Positions 21,232 through 32,423 of a stretch of 64,000 nt of DNA are shown here, piece after piece (position 1 is the stretch's first letter; each line of letters starts with the position of its first letter). This stretch comes from Rhodobacterales bacterium. Its GTDB lineage: Bacteria; Pseudomonadota; Alphaproteobacteria; Rhodobacterales; Rhodobacteraceae. The position numbers and the translations under genes are program-made. Under the pieces are notes generated by a model, which saw only the letters and a list, made by a program, of their open reading frames with translations, had not been told where the DNA came from and searched no databases. The stretch lies in the NCBI GenBank assembly GCA_002746935.1, contig PDRW01000022.1:110939-174938 (forward strand), written 5' to 3'.

Positions 21232-21978
21232 TCAGGGCAGTTCGGCGAGCACCGCACGGGCGGCGTCGCGTGGCGAGGCGGCGCCGGTGATCGGGCGGCC
21301 GACCACGATATGGTCGGCGCCGGCGCGAATCGCCTCGCCCGGGGTCATCACCCGTTTCTGGTCGCCGAGCACGGCGCCGGCCGGGCGCACGCCCGGGGTG
21401 ACGATGAGCTTGCCCTTCGCTTGCGGCAGGGCGCGGATCGGCGCGGCTTCTCGCGGGGAGGCGATCACCCCGTCGGCGCCCGCGTCCAGGGCCCGTGCGG
21501 CGCGTTCGACCACGAGATCCTGCACCTCACCCGGGCGGATCAGCGCTGCGTCGAGGTCTTCGCGGTCGAGTGACGTCAGGATGGTGACCGCGAGAATCCT
21601 GAGATCCGACCCGCCCTTGCCTTCAGCGGCGGCGCGCACCACGTGCGGATCGCCATGGACGGTGAGGAAGTCGAGCCCGTAATCCTTGAGCCCGCGTACC
21701 GCGCCCTCGATGGTGTTCGGGATGTCGAACAGCTTCATGTCGAGGAACACCCGCTTGCCGCGCTCGTCGATGAGTTCGCGCGCCAGCGCCAGACCGCCGC
21801 CCATCAGCATTTCGAGCCCGATCTTGTAGAACCCGACCTCGGGACCGATCCGCTCTGCCATCTGGAGCCCGAGCAAGGCGTTGGGCAGGTCGAGCGGAAC
21901 GATCAGCCGGTCATCGGTTTTACGGGGGGGCGTGCGGGAGGGCATGCCTTGGGTGTTCCGGGCGGTTTCGGCGGTCAT
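21232..21978 (-). CDS. pyrF: Orotidine 5'-phosphate decarboxylase
   Basis: PyrF forms UMP from OMP in pyrimidine synthesis. The 248-residue TIM-barrel protein has the catalytic set in VFLDMKLFDIPNTI (Asp-Lys-Asp), plus TPGVRP and VVGRPITGA for phosphate binding near the C terminus. The ATG at 21978 has GGAG eight bases upstream and is preferred. An ATG at 21945 would also keep the whole barrel, and a longer frame to 22032 lacks support. Confidence 0.96.
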   Translation of the reverse strand: MTAETARNTQGMPSRTPPRKTDDRLIVPLDLPNALLGLQMAERIGPEVGFYKIGLEMLMGGGLALARELIDERGKRVFLDMKLFDIPNTIEGAVRGLKDYGLDFLTVHGDPHVVRAAAEGKGGSDLRILAVTILTSLDREDLDAALIRPGEVQDLVVERAARALDAGADGVIASPREAAPIRALPQAKGKLIVTPGVRPAGAVLGDQKRVMTPGEAIRAGADHIVVGRPITGAASPRDAARAVLAELP

Positions 21979-22028
21979 CTGCGGGCTCCATCGGCTTGCC
22001 CGCTTCATCGCCATGCCGCGCGAGGCTG

Positions 22029-22340
22029 TCAAGCGCTGGCCCGGAACTCCCCGCCGGTGAGCAGGATCATTTGCGGCGCCGGTGCCACGACCTCGAATTG
22101 TTCCTCACCGCGCCGGAAGCCTGGCATCTTGCGGGCCTGGCGCAGCGCATCGGCGATCAGGCTGTAGGTGACGATGGAACCGGGCGTGCTTTCCGGAAGG
22201 CAGACGTGAGGAACGAAGTGAAGCGTAACCGTTCGTGCCTTGCCGGGTTCGGCGATTGTGAGTTCCACATGTCCCTCGAACCGTTCTGAAACGCTTTCAT
22301 ACGCGAGGTCTTCAACATCAATTCTGATGACTTTCATCAT
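22029..22340 (-). CDS. Hypothetical 103-residue protein
   Basis: I do not recognise this family. The product is a small acidic cytoplasmic protein (MMKVIRIDVEDLAYESVSER...) of alternating beta-like segments with no membrane helix. A start at the ATG at 22340 has GAAGG about eight bases before it. It is 50 bases upstream of pyrF on the same strand and divergent from clpB across 196 bases. It may be co-transcribed with pyrF. Confidence 0.6.
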   Translation of the reverse strand: MMKVIRIDVEDLAYESVSERFEGHVELTIAEPGKARTVTLHFVPHVCLPESTPGSIVTYSLIADALRQARKMPGFRRGEEQFEVVAPAPQMILLTGGEFRASA

Positions 22341-22536
22341 GTTAACGCCCTTCTGTGCATGGTCTGTACCATGCAGGAAGAAAGTGAACAAAAAGCAAAC
22401 ATTTTTCAGAATCCGCGATTTTCCTGCCGTCGCGGTTGCGCGGCCGGGCGCGCGTTCCCATCTGCATTACGAGGCCCGAATGGGTGTGCCGCCGGGCGGG
22501 CACCTGCAACGGGGCGCTTATGAAAAGGAGAGACCG

Positions 22537-25122
<2,586 letters not shown>

Positions 25123-25156
25123 CCCGGGTCTGCCGAAGCGGGCGCTATAATAAATG

Positions 25157-25188
25157 CCACCCGCCGGAGCGCTCCGGCGGGTGGTTTC
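25157..25188. terminator. Bidirectional terminator between clpB and the pyk operon
   Basis: A perfect palindrome of 14-base arms (CCACCCGCCGGAGC at 25157-25170 and its complement) lies between two convergent transcripts. On the plus strand TTTCG follows, and on the minus strand CATTTATTAT, so it can end both. Confidence 0.85.
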
Positions 25189-25206
25189 GTCCGGGGCTTG
25201 TCCCAT

Positions 25207-25431
25207 TCAGCGTGTGAGTTGCGCCAGCACTTTCATGATCACCTGCGGGATTTCGTCAAGGGTGTATCCCCCCGCCTTCTGTGTCATCGCCCAGGTGATG
25301 AAAGCCCCGCCGACGAGGGCCATCACCGCCGGGAGACGGGGCACGCGACCGTCAACGACAGCCGAGAAAATGGCCGGGATGGTGAAGACGAAGACGGCCA
25401 GGCCGATGGTAAGCGACATATCGGGGGTCAA
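25207..25431 (-). CDS. Small two-helix membrane protein
   Basis: This 74-residue protein has two hydrophobic stretches (about 7-25 and 35-50), separated by DGRVPRLPA, and a short C-terminal amphipathic tail. The family is not recognised and no catalytic residue stands out. It lies 15 bases after pyk on the same strand, so it is probably the second gene of that operon, as is often the case for small membrane proteins near pyk in this order. Confidence 0.65.
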   Translation of the reverse strand: MTPDMSLTIGLAVFVFTIPAIFSAVVDGRVPRLPAVMALVGGAFITWAMTQKAGGYTLDEIPQVIMKVLAQLTR

Positions 25432-25446
25432 TGGATCTACCTTTCA

Positions 25447-26895
25447 CTATTCCGGGTCGGTTGCATAGATCAGCCGTTCCGCACAGGGGGCGACCCGCAG
25501 GATATTGGTGGTGCCGGGCACGTTGAACGGCACGCCGGCGATCAGCACGATCTGATCGTGATCGTCCGCCACACCCGACGCCCGGGCGGCGCGGGCGCCT
25601 TCCACCACGGCCAGCTTGAAGCGGTCCACCTCGCCCTGGATCATGGTGCAGGAGATCCCCCAGGACAGGCACAGCCTGCGCGCCGTGCCCGGCAGCGGCG
25701 TCAGGGCCAGAATGGGCACCTGGGGGCGTTCGCGCGAGGCGAGCAGGGCGGTGGTGCCGGACTGGGTGAAGCAGCAGATCGCCTTCACGTCGGTCGAGAC
25801 CGCGATTTCGCGGGCGGCGGAAACAATGCCGTCGGCCACGGTGTAGCGTTCGAAGATCCGGCTGTTTTCCAGCACCCGGCGATAGGTGTCGTCGCCCTCG
25901 ACCTCGCGCGCCACCGCGTCCATGGTCGCCACCGCCTCGCGGGGAAACTTGCCGGCGGCCGATTCGGCCGAGAGCATCACCGCGTCGGCGCCCTCATAGA
26001 TCGCGGTAGCCACATCCGACACTTCGGCGCGGGTCGGCATCGGGCTTTCGATCATGCTTTCGAGCATCTGGGTGGCGACGATCACCGGTTTGGCGGCGGC
26101 GCGGCAGGTATGCACCAGCCGCTTCTGGATCGGCGGCACGTTCTGCACCGGCAGTTCGACGCCGAGATCGCCGCGCGCGATCATGATCCCGTCGGACACG
26201 CTGAGGATCTTGTCGAAATCCCTGACCGCAGAGGGCTTTTCGATCTTCGACAGCACCGCGGCGCGGCCATTGGCCAGACGGCGGGCCTCGGAAACATCCG
26301 CCGCGCGCTGCACGAAGCTCAGCGCCAGCCAGTCGACGCCGAGCTCGCAGGCAAACTCGAGGTCGCCCCGGTCCTTTTCGGTGAGCGCCGCGATCGGCAG
26401 CACCACATCGGGCACGTTGACCCCCTTGCGGTCGGAAATCGTGCCGCCCACCTCGACCTCGCAATCGGCGAAATCCGGGCCGAAGTCCACCACCCGCAAG
26501 CGGATCTTGCCGTCGTTGACCAGAAGGTGGGTGCCTTCTTCGAGGGCCGCGAAAATCTCCTTGTGCGGAAGCTGCACCCGATCACCGTCGCCCGGTTTGT
26601 CGAGCAGATCGAAGCGGAAGACCTTGCCCTCTTCGAGCTCGGCGCCGCGGGCGGCGAACCGCCCGCAGCGCAGTTTCGGCCCCTGGAGATCGGCCAGAAC
26701 CGCGATCGGGCTGCCGGTATCGGCCTCGACCTGACGGATGATCTGATAGCGGTCGCGGTGCTCGTCATGGGTGCCGTGCGACATGTTGAGCCGGAAGACA
26801 TCGGCCCCCGCCTCGACGAGATTGCGGATCGTCCGGTAGTCGTTGGATGCGGGTCCGAGGGTGGCAACAATCTTGACGTTGCGGCGGCGGAACAT
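25447..26895 (-). CDS. pyk: Pyruvate kinase
   Basis: It transfers phosphate from phosphoenolpyruvate to ADP, the last step of glycolysis. The 482-residue product has the expected RRRNVKIVATLGPAS start, substrate loops FRLNMSHGTHDEH and VLADLQGPKLR, active-site VLSKIEKPSAV, the metal-binding IMIARGDLGVELP, and a C-terminal domain with the CFTQSGTTA allosteric-type loop. The start at 26895 has AAGGA upstream. It is divergent from the second formylglutamate amidohydrolase gene. Confidence 0.97.
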   Translation of the reverse strand: MFRRRNVKIVATLGPASNDYRTIRNLVEAGADVFRLNMSHGTHDEHRDRYQIIRQVEADTGSPIAVLADLQGPKLRCGRFAARGAELEEGKVFRFDLLDKPGDGDRVQLPHKEIFAALEEGTHLLVNDGKIRLRVVDFGPDFADCEVEVGGTISDRKGVNVPDVVLPIAALTEKDRGDLEFACELGVDWLALSFVQRAADVSEARRLANGRAAVLSKIEKPSAVRDFDKILSVSDGIMIARGDLGVELPVQNVPPIQKRLVHTCRAAAKPVIVATQMLESMIESPMPTRAEVSDVATAIYEGADAVMLSAESAAGKFPREAVATMDAVAREVEGDDTYRRVLENSRIFERYTVADGIVSAAREIAVSTDVKAICCFTQSGTTALLASRERPQVPILALTPLPGTARRLCLSWGISCTMIQGEVDRFKLAVVEGARAARASGVADDHDQIVLIAGVPFNVPGTTNILRVAPCAERLIYATDPE

Positions 26896-27050
26896 GCCTG
26901 TGTCCTTACGTTGAACGCGCGCGGCAGGTTGGCGGCGCGTGTTAGCGATCACGGGGGGTCAGACGATATATGCCTGAAAAACATGGGGCTCGCAACTGGC
27001 GCTTTCGGTCCCGCTCGCCTACAAACCGGGAAAGCCAGAGAAGACATCCC

Positions 27051-27791
27051 ATGACACATCTGCCGTTTCACATTCACGGCGAAGACCGTGACAGCCGCTG
27101 GCTGGTGACCTGCGATCACGCCTCCAATGCCGTGCCGCCGGAGATCGGCGGCGGCTCGCTGGGCCTGTCCGAGGCCGACATGGCCCGGCACATCGCCTGG
27201 GATCCGGGGGCGGCGGGGGTATCCGTGCGGCTTGGGGAGCTGTTGGGAGCCCCCGTGGTGCTTGGCAATTTCTCGCGGCTGGTGATCGACCCCAACCGTG
27301 GCGAAGACGACCCGACGCTGTTGATGCAGCTCTATGACGGCACCGTCATTCCCGCCAACCGGCATCTCGGCCCGGAAGAGATCGCACACCGGCTGAACGC
27401 CTATTACCGACCCTATCACGGGGCCGTCGCCCGGCTTGCAGGCCGCCGGGACGACATGATCTATGTGGCGATCCATTCCTTCACCAGGCAGCTTCGGGGG
27501 CGCGACCCGCGGCCGTGGCATATCGGCGTGCTCTACGGACGGGATTCCCGCTATGCGGTGCCGCTGCTCGACCGGCTGCGCCAGGAGCATGACCTGGTGG
27601 TCGGCGAAAACGAGCCCTATGGCGGGCATCTGGAGGGTGACAGCGTTGACCGGCACGCGATCAAACCGGGCCGGGTGAACGTGCTGATCGAGCTTCGCAA
27701 TGACATCATCCGCACCGCGGCCCAGCAGAAGGCCTGGGCCGAGCGGCTGGCACCGATTCTCGGGGAAGTGCTCGAGGCCACCGGGCTCTGA
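27051..27791 (+). CDS. N-formylglutamate amidohydrolase family protein (second copy)
   Basis: This 246-residue protein shares TCDHASNAVPPE (about 20-31) and a late DIIRT tail with the family, and is only distantly like the copy at 17318-18187. The central IHSFTRQL matches the second metal-binding His motif. It is divergent from pyk. No histidine-utilisation gene is near, so an N-acyl amino acid role is only a family-level guess. Confidence 0.85.
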   Translation: MTHLPFHIHGEDRDSRWLVTCDHASNAVPPEIGGGSLGLSEADMARHIAWDPGAAGVSVRLGELLGAPVVLGNFSRLVIDPNRGEDDPTLLMQLYDGTVIPANRHLGPEEIAHRLNAYYRPYHGAVARLAGRRDDMIYVAIHSFTRQLRGRDPRPWHIGVLYGRDSRYAVPLLDRLRQEHDLVVGENEPYGGHLEGDSVDRHAIKPGRVNVLIELRNDIIRTAAQQKAWAERLAPILGEVLEATGL

Positions 27792-27907
27792 ACTGTCCCC
27801 GGGCCTTGGGCGGGTTGCCGAGCGGTCGCCGGGCCGGACGGGTTACGGCATTTCCGAGACCGCTCCCCTGCCCCGCCGTGTGCCGCAATTTTGCCGTGAA
27901 ATGGCCC

Positions 27908-27936
27908 TTGAGATGCACGATACGCACCTGAATTGT
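27908..27936 (+). promoter_or_regulatory. Candidate promoter of a small RNA or leader
   Basis: TTGAGA (27908-27913) and AATTGT (27931-27936) are separated by 17 bases. A transcript starting near 27943 would run through the three-way junction and the terminator at 28041. The -10 element matches the consensus at only three of six positions. Confidence 0.35.
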
Positions 27937-27942
27937 GCCAGC

Positions 27943-28065
27943 TTCGGGGCCGATAAATTCCCTACGTAGCGAGCGCAAGCTCACCCCGGTGCCGGTTTCA
28001 ACAGCCCCCACCCAGTTCTCGGCACCGGGGCTACGTTGTTCCCCGCCCTTTCCGGCGGGGTTTTT
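27943..28065 (+). ncRNA. Candidate structured RNA (three-way junction plus terminator)
   Basis: Read on the plus strand, ACGTAG (27964-27969) pairs with CTACGT (28031-28036) and encloses two hairpins. One is GAGC-GCAA-GCTC (27971-27982, GNRA tetraloop). The other is CCCCGGTGCCG with CGGCACCGGGG (27984-27994, 28020-28030), with a C-rich 25-base loop. All arms are perfect. A terminator follows four bases later. It could be a small RNA of about 120 nt, or a leader of the paaI-paaK operon starting 120 bases downstream. I do not match it to a known RNA family. Confidence 0.5.
28041..28065 (+). terminator. Rho-independent terminator of the candidate RNA
   Basis: CCCCGCC (28041-28047) pairs with GGCGGGG (28054-28060), followed by five T residues. 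It ends 120 bases before the paaI start, and no protein gene ends just upstream. Confidence 0.88.
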
Positions 28066-28185
28066 CGTGTCAGCCCTTGCGCGAGCGGCGATTGCGGCGC
28101 GTGCGATTGCGGCGTTGGCCTCCTGTAACACTCTTGACCGCCCGGTCGGCAATATGCCACGGTGCCGGCAACAGGAGGAGAGGCC

Positions 28186-28632
28186 ATGACCCCCATGACC
28201 CCGGAGGAACGTGCGCGCCGTTCGGCGGCGGCAATGTGGGCCGATGACCGCGCCAGCCAGGCCATGGGCATCGAGCTGACCCATGTGGGGCCGGGCACAG
28301 CCACGGCGACCATGATTCTGCGCGCCGACATGGCCAACGGCCACGGCATGGCCCATGGCGGCTATACCTATGCGCTGGCGGACACCGCCTTTGCCTTTGC
28401 CTGCAACAGCTACAACACCCGTGTCGTGGCGCAGTCCAACGCGATCACCTATCTTGCCCCCGGCCATGTGGGCGAGCTGCTGACCGCCGAGGCGCGCGAG
28501 ACCCACAGGGCGGGGCGTTCGGGGGTCTATGACGTCACGGTGACCGGGGAGGACGGGCGCCGGGTGGCGTTGTTCCGGGGGCATGCGCGTCAGGTGAGCG
28601 GCGCACATTTCCCGGAAGGTGGCAGCGCCTGA
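28186..28632 (+). CDS. paaI: Hydroxyphenylacetyl-CoA thioesterase PaaI
   Basis: PaaI is a hotdog-fold thioesterase that clears stalled ring-hydroxylated phenylacetyl-CoA. The 148-residue product carries GHGMAHGGYTYALADTAFA (about residues 50-68), with the hotdog-helix Asp/His pattern of the PaaI/4HBT family. AGGAGGAG precedes the ATG. paaK follows 150 bases later, and a regulator after that, which supports a role in phenylacetate entry. The rest of the paa catabolic genes are not in this window. Confidence 0.9.
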   Translation: MTPMTPEERARRSAAAMWADDRASQAMGIELTHVGPGTATATMILRADMANGHGMAHGGYTYALADTAFAFACNSYNTRVVAQSNAITYLAPGHVGELLTAEARETHRAGRSGVYDVTVTGEDGRRVALFRGHARQVSGAHFPEGGSA

Positions 28633-28670
28633 GACATTCGTGGCGCGGCAATCAATGGCCGCAAGGGTGG

Positions 28671-28760
28671 AGCGGCCCCGGAGCCGCAGGCGACAAGAGC
28701 GGTCCCGGAGCCGCAGGCGACAAGAGCGGCCCCGGAGCCGCAGGAGACAAGAGCGGCCCG
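28671..28760. repeat. 27-base minisatellite, 3.3 copies, between paaI and paaK
   Basis: Units AGCGGCCCCGGAGCCGCAGG plus CGACAAG occur at 28671-28697, 28698-28724 and 28725-28751, with a 9-base partial copy to 28760. They differ at one base each. The unit is a multiple of three, but it lies outside both genes. Confidence 0.92.
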
Positions 28761-28782
28761 CTGGTCGTGAAGGGAGGAAAAC

Positions 28783-30087
28783 ATGAAGGATCTGACCCCT
28801 CGCAAGGAGGATCTGGAACATATCGAAACCGCGTCGCGCGACGAGATCGCCGCGGTCCAGCTCGAGCGGATGAAATGGTCGCTCCGCCACGCCTATGACA
28901 ACGTGCCGTTCTACAAGGCCAAATTCGATGCCGCGGGCTTCCACCCGGACGATCTGCACAGTCTCGAAGACCTCGCAAAGGTGCCCTTCACCACCAAGCA
29001 GGATCTGCGCGACAATTACCCCTTCGGCATGTTTGCCGTGCCGCGCGATCAGATTGCCCGGATCCACGCCTCGTCGGGCACCACCGGCCAGCCGACGGTG
29101 GTGGGCTATACCGAGCGCGACCTCGAAATGTGGTCGAACGTGGTCGCCCGCTCCTTGCGCGCCGCCGGCCTGCGCCCGGGCGATGTGCTGCACAACGCCT
29201 ATGGCTACGGGTTGTTCACCGGCGGCATGGGCATCCATTATGGCGCCGAAAAGCTTGGCCTCAGCGTGGTGCCGGTCTCCGGCGGCATGACCCAGCGCCA
29301 GGTGCGGCTGATCGAGGATTTCGACGCCAGGGGCATCACCGTGACGCCATCTTACGCGCTGTCGATCCTTGACGAATATGCGGCCCAGGGCCGTGACCCG
29401 CGCAAATCGCCGCTTCATGTGGGGGTCTTCGGTGCCGAGCCCTGGACCAACGCGATGCGCAAGGAGATCGAGAGCGCTTTCGACATGCACGCGGTCGACA
29501 TCTACGGGCTTTCCGAGGTCGTCGGTCCCGGCGTGTCGATGGAATGCGTCGAGACCAAGGACGGGCTGCATATCTGGGAAGATCATTTCTATCCCGAAAC
29601 CATCGACCCCGAGACCGGCGAGGTGCTGGCCGATGGCGAGCTGGGCGAGCTGGTGTTCACCTCGCTCACCAAGGAAGCCTTCCCGATCATCCGCTACCGC
29701 ACCCGCGACCGCACCCGTCTGCTGCCCGGCACCGCGCGCTCGATGCGGCGGATGGAGAAGGTCACCGGCCGCACCGACGACATGATCATCCTGCGCGGCG
29801 TCAACGTCTTCCCGACCCAGATCGAGGAGCAGCTCATGGAAGTGCCGGAGCTCGGGCCGCATTTCCAGATCGAGCTTGTCCGCCCCGACCGGATGGACGA
29901 GATGCACGTCCATGTGGAAATGGCCGAAGGCAGCGATGCCTCGCCGGCCCATGTGGGCCATGTGCTCAAGGGCAAGGTCAAATCCCATGTCGGCGTTACC
30001 GTGAAGGTCCATGTGGCCGAGGCCGGCAATGTGGCGCGCTCCGAGGGCAAGGCGGTGCGGATCATTGACAACCGGCCGAAGGAGTAG
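28783..30087 (+). CDS. paaK: Phenylacetate-CoA ligase
   Basis: PaaK activates phenylacetate to phenylacetyl-CoA with ATP, the first step of aerobic phenylacetate breakdown. The 434-residue adenylate-forming enzyme shows the P-loop-like ASSGTTGQPTVVGYT (about 88-102), IYGLSEVVGPGVS (about 242-254) and the hinge region RTDDMIILRGVNVFPTQIEE. GAGGAAAAC precedes the ATG. It sits between paaI and a TetR regulator read with it (the gap to that gene is only three bases). Confidence 0.96.
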   Translation: MKDLTPRKEDLEHIETASRDEIAAVQLERMKWSLRHAYDNVPFYKAKFDAAGFHPDDLHSLEDLAKVPFTTKQDLRDNYPFGMFAVPRDQIARIHASSGTTGQPTVVGYTERDLEMWSNVVARSLRAAGLRPGDVLHNAYGYGLFTGGMGIHYGAEKLGLSVVPVSGGMTQRQVRLIEDFDARGITVTPSYALSILDEYAAQGRDPRKSPLHVGVFGAEPWTNAMRKEIESAFDMHAVDIYGLSEVVGPGVSMECVETKDGLHIWEDHFYPETIDPETGEVLADGELGELVFTSLTKEAFPIIRYRTRDRTRLLPGTARSMRRMEKVTGRTDDMIILRGVNVFPTQIEEQLMEVPELGPHFQIELVRPDRMDEMHVHVEMAEGSDASPAHVGHVLKGKVKSHVGVTVKVHVAEAGNVARSEGKAVRIIDNRPKE

Positions 30088-30090
30088 ACC

Positions 30091-30666
30091 GTGCCCAGAG
30101 GGATCGCGCGCGACCACGACCAGAAGCGGAAAGCGATCCGCAAGGGGGCGGCGGAATATTTCGCCGCCCACGGGTTCGACCGCGCCTCGATGACCGGTGC
30201 CGCAAGGCATTGCGGCGTGTCGAAGGCACTGATCTACCATTATTACGATTCCAAGGAATCGCTGCTCTACGACATCCTTGACACCCATCTCACCGAGCTT
30301 GCCGAGACCGCCCGCGGGGTGGATCCGGGCGCGGGGCTGGAGGGGCTGATCTGTGCGGTGCTGGAAGCCTATGAGGATGCCGATGCCGAGCACAAGTTGC
30401 AGATCGACGCGCTTTCGGTCCTGCCCGAAGAGCTTCAGGCGCCGCTGATTGCGCTGCAACGCGAACTCGTGGGGATCATGGCGCAGACGCTGGTGCGCGA
30501 GGCGCCGGGGCTCGAGGGCACCGACAAGCTCAGCCCGGTGGCGATGTCGGTCTTCGGCATTCTCAACTGGTTCTACATGTGGCACCGCCCCGGCAAGGGC
30601 CTGTCGCGCGACGCCTATTCCGCACTCGCCACCGATATGGTGCTGAACGGAATCAGGGCGCTCTGA
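30091..30666 (+). CDS. TetR family regulator, probable paa repressor
   Basis: This 191-residue protein has an N-terminal helix-turn-helix (FAAHGFDRASMTGAARHCGV, then SKALIYHYY). It matches the TetR_N domain, and a ligand-binding all-helical domain follows. It starts with GTG at 30091, with the ribosome-binding GGAG overlapping the paaK stop. Its place at the end of paaI-paaK suggests control of that operon by phenylacetyl-CoA, as with PaaR-like TetR proteins elsewhere. No operator could be identified. Confidence 0.87.
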   Translation: MPRGIARDHDQKRKAIRKGAAEYFAAHGFDRASMTGAARHCGVSKALIYHYYDSKESLLYDILDTHLTELAETARGVDPGAGLEGLICAVLEAYEDADAEHKLQIDALSVLPEELQAPLIALQRELVGIMAQTLVREAPGLEGTDKLSPVAMSVFGILNWFYMWHRPGKGLSRDAYSALATDMVLNGIRAL

Positions 30667-30771
30667 CGGCCCCCTTTTCCTTGCGGGGCGCCGGGTCCAT
30701 AAGTTTTGGCGAAACCCGGTTGGGAAAACGGCGAAACCCGGCAGCGCGCCGGGGAAAGGACAGGGAAGCGC

Positions 30772-31416
30772 GTGTTCAGGACCATGCTGGCCGCCATTGC
30801 GGGCCGCTTTCTGGTGATCGTCGTGCGTCTGATAACGGCGCCGCGGGCGATCTGGGCGGGGATCGAACCGGTCCCGGCGCAGCGGGTCTATTTCGCCAAC
30901 CACACGTCGAATGCCGATTTCCCCACCGTCTGGGCGGTGCTGCCGGGCTTCCTGCGCGACGCGACCCGGCCGGTTGCTGCCTCGGACTACTGGCTGAAAA
31001 ACGGCCTGCGGGCGTTTTTCGGCCGCGACGTGCTGAACGCCGTGCTGATCAACCGCGACCGCGAGGCGCGCGCCCCGGATGAAGACCCGGTGGCGCTGAT
31101 GGTGGCGGCGATCGACGAAGGCTCGAGTCTGCTGATCTTTCCCGAAGGGGTGCGCAACCAGACCGAGAAACCGGTGCTCGACTTCAAGACCGGGCTCTAC
31201 CACCTTGCCAGCGCGCGGCCGGGGGTAGACCTCGTGCCGGTCTGGATCGACAAGCTCAGCACCATTCTGCCCAAGGGCGAGGTGGTGCCGGTGCCGCTGA
31301 TCTGCACCGTCACCTTCGGTGCGCCCTTGCGGATCCGCCCGGGCGAAGAAAAGGAGATCTTCCTCGACCGCGCCCGCGACGCCCTCGCGGCGCTTGCGAA
31401 GGAGCGCGAAACATGA
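30772..31416 (+). CDS. 1-acyl-glycerol-3-phosphate acyltransferase-like protein
   Basis: This 214-residue membrane-associated acyltransferase contains the PlsC catalytic pattern as NHTSNADFP (the His-x4-Asp pair) and the substrate motif FPEGVRNQ. It is expected to add an acyl chain to a lysophospholipid. The start at the GTG at 30772 follows AGGGAAG, and an ATG at 30784 is possible. It overlaps the cytidylyltransferase gene by ATGA, which links phosphatidate formation to CDP-diacylglycerol formation. Confidence 0.87.
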   Translation: MFRTMLAAIAGRFLVIVVRLITAPRAIWAGIEPVPAQRVYFANHTSNADFPTVWAVLPGFLRDATRPVAASDYWLKNGLRAFFGRDVLNAVLINRDREARAPDEDPVALMVAAIDEGSSLLIFPEGVRNQTEKPVLDFKTGLYHLASARPGVDLVPVWIDKLSTILPKGEVVPVPLICTVTFGAPLRIRPGEEKEIFLDRARDALAALAKERET

Positions 31417-32363
31417 GCGGACAGGCGGAATTTGCCCAGCTTTTCACCGGTCTGGTGCTGGTGCTTCTGGGGCTGACCCTCGGCACCTCGGCGCTGGAGC
31501 GCTGGGGCGGCATGACCGGGCGCAAGGCGATCGTCGTGCAGACCGTCTTCGCCCGGCTCAACACCTGGTGGGCGATGCTGGTGGCGCTGTCGCTCGCGGG
31601 GTTTGCGGGGCGCGGCGGCATCGTGGTGCTGGTGGCGCTGCTGTCGTTCTCGGCGATGCGGGAATTTCTCACCCTGACCGCCAAACGCCGCGCCGACCAT
31701 TGGGTGTTGATGTTTTCCTTCTTCGTGGCGCTGCCGGCGCAATATCTGCTGGTCTATTTCGGCCAGGTGGGGCTGTTTACCATTTTCATCCCGGTCTATG
31801 CCTTCCTGTTCCTGCCGGTGCTGGCGGCGGCGAAGGGCGATACCGCGGGCTTTCTCTCACGCGTCGCCGAGACCCAATGGGGGCTGATGCTCTGCATCTA
31901 CGCCGCCTCCCATGTGCCGGCACTGCTCTGGGTCGAGATCCCGGGCCACGCGGGCGAAGGCATTCTGCTGATCGCCTGGCTGGTGATCGTGGTGCAGGCG
32001 GGCGACATTGCGCATTTCGTTGCGCCCCGGCTGGTGGGGCGGACGCGAATGGCCCCCGGTGTGCATCATTCGCGCTCATGGCAGGGGTTTCTCGGGGCGC
32101 TCGGCACCGGGGTGGCGGTGGGGGTGAGCCTCGCCTGGATCACTCCGTTTGCCGTCTGGGCCGCGGCGCTGATGGCGCTGGTGGTGGCGCTGCTGGGCTA
32201 TGCGGGGGGGCTGGTGATGGCGGCGATCAAACGTGACAAGGGCGTGCACGATTGGGGGCATCTGCTGCCCGGTCAGGGCGGCTTCATCGACAGGCTCGAT
32301 TCGGTGCTGTTTGCGGCACCGGTGTTCTTTCATATCGTGCGGTTTTTCGTCGAAACGGCCTGA
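31413..32363 (+). CDS. CdsA-like phosphatidate cytidylyltransferase
   Basis: This 316-residue protein with about eight transmembrane helices ends with the CDP-diglyceride synthetase signature region KRDKGVHDWGHLLPGQGGFIDRLDS (about 270-295). Two positions differ from the usual signature: His-Asp replaces Lys-Asp, and PGQGG replaces PGHGG. It may be a second, diverged CdsA rather than the essential copy. It overlaps the acyltransferase gene upstream, so both probably act on the same lipid pool. Confidence 0.85.
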   Translation: MSGQAEFAQLFTGLVLVLLGLTLGTSALERWGGMTGRKAIVVQTVFARLNTWWAMLVALSLAGFAGRGGIVVLVALLSFSAMREFLTLTAKRRADHWVLMFSFFVALPAQYLLVYFGQVGLFTIFIPVYAFLFLPVLAAAKGDTAGFLSRVAETQWGLMLCIYAASHVPALLWVEIPGHAGEGILLIAWLVIVVQAGDIAHFVAPRLVGRTRMAPGVHHSRSWQGFLGALGTGVAVGVSLAWITPFAVWAAALMALVVALLGYAGGLVMAAIKRDKGVHDWGHLLPGQGGFIDRLDSVLFAAPVFFHIVRFFVETA

Positions 32364-32423
32364 ACAACGAAACCGTTTTGCCTGGCTCCGGTGCTGGCGG
32401 AAGGCCAATGCGCGTGGCGGATT

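Noticed and set aside
27943-28065. 6S RNA or SRP RNA
   Set aside because: The SRP GGAAG...GCAGCC loop is absent, and the three-way junction does not look like a 6S bubble. I found no known family by eye.
28671-28760. CRISPR-like repeat array
   Set aside because: The units are directly adjacent with no unique spacers, so this is a minisatellite.
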